Below, in pieces: positions 59,462 through 64,000 of a DNA stretch of 64,000 nt. The number at the start of each line of letters is the position of its first letter. The first letter of the stretch is position 1. Position numbers and translations under genes: made by a program. The DNA comes from Arbacia lixula (Eukaryota > Echinodermata > Echinoidea > Arbacioida > Arbaciidae): contig OZ022577.1 in NCBI GenBank assembly GCA_963669155.1, positions 11,249,395 through 11,313,394 of the forward strand. Direction: 5' to 3'. Under the pieces are notes generated by a model. It was not told where the DNA came from, made no database searches, and was given only the letters and a program-made list of their open reading frames with translations.

Positions 59462-62400
59462 CGCTTTGCTAAAGGTATTAGATAGAGATTACCCCAAGCT
59501 TCCATTTCCCCAAGTACCTCTCTTCCACCAATGTTATGAATGACTTCTATGATACACTTCATGGAATCTATTTGAACACAATTACTGGACATACTTTGAG
59601 AAATGGACTCAACCTATGCGCGGCGCAACACTTATTCCCCGGTTGTTGTTACCAGATCGATGTTCTTCATAATATTAACATAAAAAACAGCGACTTCCAC
59701 AAAGGTCACGAGCACTTTTTTGAGGGGGAGAGAAAAAGTCACGTGAGGAAGGGACATGGTCACAATGAGACGTCAGACTGTATACAGTGTTACTTCTCAA
59801 AACAAGTCCACCCACAGGCCCTGCACCTAAACAAAAACGCACCGTCGTCAAAGAAAGCAGTCCGGTAGAGTCATCACTGGCTAAAAGAAGAATAAAGACA
59901 AACAAACACTTCCTTCGTTTTGAGTGGCTATTCGTGACAGTTAAGTGGGAGCTGTGATAGGAAAGAAAGATTTGCATTGTGAAGTAGATGCTATAATATA
60001 AAGAATAGGCAATTTGCAGTGTCGCATAGAGATGGAATAAAGGTCAAGAGATATGTGAGGACGGAGATAGGCAGGTGAGAGAGAAGGACGAAGACATGAA
60101 GGAAGACGCACAGGAGAAGTGGGAATATGTGAGAGAGACATGTGGGAATATGATTGTGAAAGAGAAGGAGACACCATAAGGGATGGAAACATGGGGGAGA
60201 AGACGAGAGAAAAGAAGAAAAAGAAAGATGCATTAGAAGAAAACGCTTTAGAATAGGGGAGGAAGAGAAAGAGAGAGCGAGAGAGAGAGGGAGAGAGAGA
60301 GGGGGGGAAGAAATTATAATGAGTGAGGAGACACACTGATGCGCCGACGATGGGGTAAGAAGTACATCAAAGAGACGCCGCCGTGAGATGGTATCTTTGA
60401 GCACTCTTAGGACCGCTTCCCTCGATCTGATACATCCATCTCACAACACCACAAACGATCTTTAAGGATATCGAGGGCTACCGCCGTGGGGGAACGCGAA
60501 GTCAACTCCTGCCGGATCGTTGGCGTGGTGTTCCGCCTGAAGACGAGAACGTAATGCCCCTCTCTTCTCCTCAATACCATCAGGGGGAACGCATCTTCTA
60601 TCTTGAAGTTAAATGGAAACAATGTTAAGATGGTTGATGAGTGGTGGAGGATGTAGGGGAATCATTTAGTGTATCCTGGGGTGTCGATTATCTGTTTCTG
60701 GACGTGGCTCTTTAGCACTCACTGCAATCAGTGGAGAAGAAACTTTTTACCCTTATTTCCGAATTCTTTGATAAATTTGCGTGAAAAATACTTTCTTTCC
60801 TTTTGTCGCCTATCACGCTCCTTGTTTCGCCCGTTCTCTCTCCTTTTAATTGCGACTGTATTGGCACCCCCCCCCCCCTTTCCTTATCTGTCTGCTTGTT
60901 CTCAATAATTTGTTGACCATTATCCATTGAATTGATTTGGGAGGGACGCTTAAGTATATCGAAAGTATTTTATTTCCCTTTGTGGAGTCAGTCACTCTTT
61001 CCCTCTTGCATTGTGATATGTACTTCATGAGCTTAATCATTCCATCTCTTGACATTTTATGATCTACTTGCTCTTGAGACTCGAAATCAAAGTCAGTTTC
61101 TCCATGAACAGAAAGATATATATAATTACCTCTTTCATTGCGTGTGCTCTATTAAGACGGATGTCACCACACATTATGCAAGAAACGTCTCATGTTTAAT
61201 CGCGTGGCAGCGATGATAATAGCGATGGAAATAACTCGATATCTCATATCTTGTTCTGCTACTTCCGGCTAAACTCTAAGTGAAGGCATGACCGATTAGA
61301 TCTGGGTTCAGCTTTACCGGGGCACTTTTTCTCAGCGTACAGTCCTAGTATGACTATTAAAGACATGACAAAGAAACGTTTCCGTGAAGTCATTGTCTTC
61401 TCGTGAAATAATGGACATTTGACATTGGCTATCACTGTTTGAGTTTCACAGACATGATAAAGGAACAGCTAATAGATGTTCTTTCTTTACACCAAAGTAA
61501 TTATTCAAATAGATGTGCATTTCTTTTGAATGGTTAAAAACTTAGCATGGTATGATAACAAGAACAACCATTTACACTTGTATATATTTACAATGTCTTT
61601 TTATTTGACTAATCAAATAACCATAAACATGATTATTTGTAAATCAATACAAATATTACAAATGTAATAATAAATCAACTCAAAAAGGGAGTAGCTACAT
61701 TTTAAGGTAAGTCTATATTTGATATTGCAGTGTGTTTTCACCTATGTGTAAATTAAGACCATTATGTTCTACATCACTTTGATCAACAACAGTACTCTTC
61801 TCTAATTTGTTTTGGTATATTGATTTTATGGGGGGGGGGGCTTTAAAATAAGCAACATGATTCCTTAAAGATATTAACATTTGGCTACACAACGTAAGAC
61901 AATATACCATAATAAAAGCATGATATACATGCTTTCGAGTCAGATTTGCCTTCTTTATGAGAGCCCCTTTCTGATTTCAATTAAGAAGGATTGAAGGAAT
62001 CCTGTAATTCCTGTCCCGAAACTGAAAATGAGCAAAGGAACCGCCAACACAGAGAGTCGCGCGAGACGTCCGCCATTTCTTGTTCATAAGAGCGCGGAAG
62101 ACGGAGAAAATCAGCTGGAAAGAAAGCAGGGGGAGAATTATTGGCTAGGAGGTAATTACTGGCACGGGGAAAAGATGGGGATACCGGATAAATCCAGACG
62201 ACTTATTACCGTCCAAGTTACTAACACGACCAATTAAGTCGATGAAAAGGGTTAATATGGCGTAAAGATGCTGCTGCGTAGTTCAGGGTTGTTGGCGTAT
62301 AGGAAGGGGATTGCGATGTGGGAAAGGATAGGTCTAAGAAAGCAAGAAGGATTATGAAATTGTGGATTCCGTAACAAACTATGACGATGTCACGGTTTAT

Positions 62401-64000
62401 GATGCTAACCATCGATGTTTTATATAGTTGAGTAGAATGGAGTATATCAGGTAGATTTTTCTCGGTATATTGGGTGGTAATATAAAGATGACTCCATTGT
62501 GTCGTTATAAAGAAAGAGAGAGAAGATAGTGAGAGCGAGAGAGTGAGAGAAGCGAACGGAGTGATAGACGGTTACGATAGAGAATTAGACAGAGAGACGG
62601 GTGGAAGAGAGAAATGGGGGAGAGAATTATGAAGCATGATAATTCCTTTTCACATAATGTCTAAATGTTTGATAAAGCTTAAGCCTGATTAGGCAGCCTC
62701 AATGCCAGCATCCATCCTTAAAGCTCTAATTTGTGGAGATCTCTCCCTTTCTCCCTCCCTCTCTCTCTCGTCGCTTTCTTGGCTTTCTCCTGATCGCATC
62801 TCGTCATCTCAGGCATGCCTCCCTTCCTTTACCCCTCTCTGCATGGGCTTTCTTCCCGAATCACTCGGTCAATATTCCTCATCAATATTATACAGGTCAC
62901 TGCGGCTCTCGACTCAAAAAGGCCTCTCAAAACCATATCTGTTTTGTTTCTATCAATAGCGCAATGAACAAACAACTATTTAAAAGAGAATGCATGAAGC
63001 TGCTAATTGCAAAGTAAATAGGGGACATTTGGCGATCGCAAACCAGGAAGACGAGAAAATCTACAAATGGCGTAGAAAGAAAGAAATCCATACCAAGGTT
63101 GCCTTTCGTAGGAGAATACTGACAACAAATGAGCAATCGATATTACTTGGATTGGTTATTGTTTTGTATTTACGATCACTCTACGATATCCTAAGGATAC
63201 ACACAATTCTGCAAGACAATAAGACTTGTATCCAATCGATTCTGCTTTCTTTCCTGGAGTAGTTGTCTCGACGGTAATTTAGTATTTGTGTTCGCATGGA
63301 ATTGCAGCAAGTCATATAATTTATTTATCTCATAATGTGACTATATTTTGTTTTAGCGAGTAACATTGATGATCCCATCATTGCAGTTTAAATCCATTTT
63401 TATTTGTTGTCCTTATTCTCATTCCGTTATATCTAACATTGCGTATTTATGTGTTTAAATCTTTCAGGGTTTTTTTTCTTCTTTTCGTATTTCTTCATGT
63501 TTCCACACCAGTGTCTTTATTCTTTCTTTAACCGTTTTCTCTTTCTTTCTTTTCACTTTCACTATCATTTTACCTTCCTCCATTTCTTTTTCCATTTCAT
63601 TTTACTGATTTGATTTTGTCTCCTCCTCCTCAGCCTGGTTGCTTCAAATACATGATAAAATATTACATCGTCCCTTTTGCACGACAGTTATTACTGAAAA
63701 AAAAAAGCTTTTAAGAGCAAAATGCATATTATCCTGTTATGAAAGAACACTCATTCATCTACTTCAAAAAAGAGTTCCTCGAAATTGCCTCTAGCAGTGT
63801 TTTCTCTACGAATTGTACCGATTCTATAATCACGATTATACGGCAGTATTCCACTTCACTGATCAAACACTGCGCGAGCTCTTTTCTTCGAGTGGTGTTA
63901 GAATAAACTTGAAGTTCTTGACTGTGACGTCATCACTGAATGAGATTTGCGAGTGAGTGATAACGATATACTAGTAAGTACGGTGACATCTCAACCACAG
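59462..64000. other. Intergenic DNA to the right edge
   Basis: No gene recognised. A polypurine tract spans about 60030-60318, and a shorter GA-rich tract 62507-62620. Relatively GC-rich patches at 60405-60600 and 61990-62240 have small open frames without recognisable domains. A CT-rich patch lies at 62740-62775 and a full CRE palindrome TGACGTCA at 63925-63932. The remainder is AT-rich and featureless to my eye. Confidence 0.5.
60030..60318. repeat. Polypurine tract, about 290 bp
   Basis: The + strand is dominated by A and G (GAGAGAGAAGGA-type words), ending in (GA)n and a G7 run. The two overlapping - strand Ser/Leu/Pro-rich frames across it are compositional artefacts. Confidence 0.8.

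Noticed and set aside
59536..59868. 110-codon + strand frame
   Set aside because: No domain, ordinary AT-rich composition at the ends and no neighbours that support a gene.

Overview
The window is eukaryotic, intron-rich, AT-leaning DNA full of simple-sequence tracts, with one recognisable host gene. Two exons on the + strand (6499-6804 and 19654-19836) encode the C-terminal homeo-prospero domain of a Prospero/Prox transcription factor and join in frame to the stop codon. The organism is an invertebrate animal. A sea urchin or other echinoderm seems most likely from the repeat style: short inverted-repeat elements of the GTTGCATAAAACTTACCAT type, a GCCTCC/GGAGGC hairpin, and dense CT, GT and TA microsatellites. 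That assignment is inference.

Layout: 1-6498 is noncoding and presumably lies in the intron upstream of the homeobox exon. That intron appears to end in a minor-spliceosome (U12-type, AT-AC) acceptor: a TTTTCCTTGACC branch-point match at 6476-6487, an AC 13 nt downstream of the branch A, and no AG dinucleotide between 6393 and 6535. The homeobox exon ends at a textbook GTAAGT donor. A 12.85-kb intron follows, with microsatellites and several repeat-free stretches rich in homeodomain-type motifs that look like enhancers. The last exon (19654-19836) is followed by AT-rich, repeat-poor DNA to about 26975 that could be a long 3' UTR. Poly(A) signals lie at 21616 and, with a GT-rich downstream element, at 26951.

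From about 27 kb to the right edge I find no host gene. This part holds microsatellites, local duplications and mobile-element relics: a short palindromic element (35431-35585); a decayed mariner copy (37642-38672) whose left end is an inverted copy of its own 3' end; a decayed, 5'-truncated non-LTR retrotransposon on the - strand (about 42480-43565); a 0.4-kb dispersed repeat in two copies (41935-42339 and 47114-47507); a 760-bp AAGT/AAGC-type array with higher-order structure (47946-48705); and a 0.74-kb foldback element (57044-57779). Several repeat-free, relatively GC-rich islands are candidate regulatory elements.

The best candidates for a second look are the AT-AC acceptor at the Prospero homeobox, with a palindromic element ending about 80 bp upstream of its branch point; the self-inverted mariner; and the foldback element. 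I see no undescribed multi-gene system.
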